Part shown: piece by piece, positions 22,939-23,675 of the stretch
How positions within the stretch are numbered: the first letter of the stretch is position 1
How the letters are laid out: every line of letters begins with the position of its first letter
NCBI GenBank assembly: GCA_900321645.1
Contig: ONWZ01000079.1
Span: 1-23,675 of the forward strand
Direction of reading: 5' to 3'
Source: an uncultured Eubacteriales bacterium
Lineage (GTDB): Bacteria > Bacillota_I > Bacilli_A > RF39 > UBA660
Length of the DNA stretch: 23,675 nt
Notes under the pieces: model-generated
Told to the model about the DNA's origin: nothing
Database searches by the model: none
What the model saw: only the letters and a program-made list of their open reading frames with translations
Program-made: the position numbers and the translations under genes

Positions 22939-23675
22939 TATTTTTTAAGTATTCTTTAAAGTTTATAGCAATGTTTTCGGGCATTAATTCTTTTAATTCT
23001 TCCAAACTAGCATTTTGCATATTAGTTATTGTTTTGTATTTTTTTAAGATGGCTTTTTTCCTTACTTCGCCAATGCCTTCAATATTATCTAAGATGCTAG
23101 ATAAAGCTCCTTTACTACGAATATCTTTATGATAAGTAATCGTATAACGATGAACCTCATCTTGCATTTTTGTAAGTAGCAAGAATAAGTAACTATCTTT
23201 TTTAATTGGAATTTCAGTTAGTGGATATCTACCTAGAAGCATACTTGTGGCGTGCTTGTCATCTTTTTTTAGACCTGCTACTGGGATATTTAGATTTAGA
23301 CTATTGATAACATCTCTAGCTACATTTACTTGGCCTACTCCCCCATCGACAAGAATTAGATCAGGTTTTTCTAAATTATCTTTTAAGACTTTAAAATATC
23401 TACGATAAATAACTTCTCGCATCGTACCATAATCATCATTTTGATCGTTCGTAATTTTATATTTACGATATAGATGAGGGGCCTTCTTTCCATCAATAAA
23501 GGTAACCATTCCAGAAACATTGAAAGCACCAAAAATATGCGCATTATCAAACATTTCAATATGATTACATTTTTGAATATTTAATAGATTAGCTAATTCA
23601 ATTAAACTATCATTTAAAGCTTTTTCATCCTTCTTAATTAATGATATTTGTTCATTATAATAGTTTTTTGCATTA
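22931..23675 (-). CDS. uvrC: UvrABC excinuclease subunit C (UvrC), 3' part, runs off the window
   Basis: UvrC makes both incisions around DNA damage during nucleotide excision repair. The frame is open past the Met at 23554 to the window edge, so the visible 247 residues are the C-terminal part only. Present are the RNase H-like nuclease motifs EMFDNAH, ILVDGGVGQVN and KKDDKHAT, the block TMREVIYRRYFK, and the C-terminal helix-hairpin-helix LDNIEGIGEVRKKAIL. The N-terminal GIY-YIG nuclease is outside the window. The reading frame is intact. Confidence 0.95.
   Translation of the reverse strand, partial: NAKNYYNEQISLIKKDEKALNDSLIELANLLNIQKCNHIEMFDNAHIFGAFNVSGMVTFIDGKKAPHLYRKYKITNDQNDDYGTMREVIYRRYFKVLKDNLEKPDLILVDGGVGQVNVARDVINSLNLNIPVAGLKKDDKHATSMLLGRYPLTEIPIKKDSYLFLLLTKMQDEVHRYTITYHKDIRSKGALSSILDNIEGIGEVRKKAILKKYKTITNMQNASLEELKELMPENIAINFKEYLKNIE

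Overview
The window is ordinary-looking chromosome from a very AT-rich, low-GC Gram-positive bacterium (Bacillota). Several points place it there: a recU–PBP1A gene pair, Gram-positive type RecU, FemX and TagO families, strong AGGAGG-type ribosome binding sites, TTGACA-N17-TATAAT promoters, and sporulation genes (spoVAC, spoVAD, spoVAEb and a CotY/CotZ-like coat protein). TGA ends two genes (4439-4441 and 6547-6549), so the code is standard, unlike Mycoplasma. The AT content suggests an uncultured, spore-forming member of the Bacilli near Erysipelotrichia/RF39-type lineages; that placement is inference.

Layout. 1-85 is the 3' part of a tRNA-Ser(GCU). 158-3959 is recU followed by a class A penicillin-binding protein with its own promoter inside the end of recU. 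4007-4441 is a Nudix hydrolase. 4487-4831 is tmRNA with a consensus promoter and a tag ending in AYA. 4936-5848 is a two-gene operon of unknown function. 5905-7682 is a PAP2 phosphatase overlapping tmcAL. A small unknown gene (7672-8091) runs against tmcAL and diverges from a femX-like gene (8241-9464).

From 9626 on, almost everything is on the minus strand. In order of transcription the units are: mutL-miaA (12286 to 9626); a membrane-anchored protein plus a TagO/WecA-type transferase (13997 to 12351); and an AGCS amino-acid symporter followed by spoVAC-spoVAD-spoVAEb (17120 to 14069). The AGCS unit diverges from the coat gene at 17210-17632. Next come a secreted glucosaminidase with a dockerin-like tail coupled to a membrane-anchored Ig/cadherin-like protein (20990 to 17658), and a membrane protein overlapping holA (22878 to 21090). 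The 3' part of uvrC runs off the right edge.

Themes: cell-wall synthesis and remodelling (PBP1A, FemX, TagO, PAP2, glucosaminidase), DNA repair and replication (RecU, MutL, UvrC, HolA), tRNA modification and ribosome rescue (MiaA, TmcAL, tmRNA), and sporulation. No mobile element, CRISPR array or defence island was seen. The points most worth a second look are the symporter placed directly upstream of the minimal spoVA trio, the coupled surface-protein pair, the tmRNA tag, and the uncharacterised genes next to tmRNA and holA. Terminator hairpins repeatedly contain the stop codon, which shows how compact the intergenic regions are.
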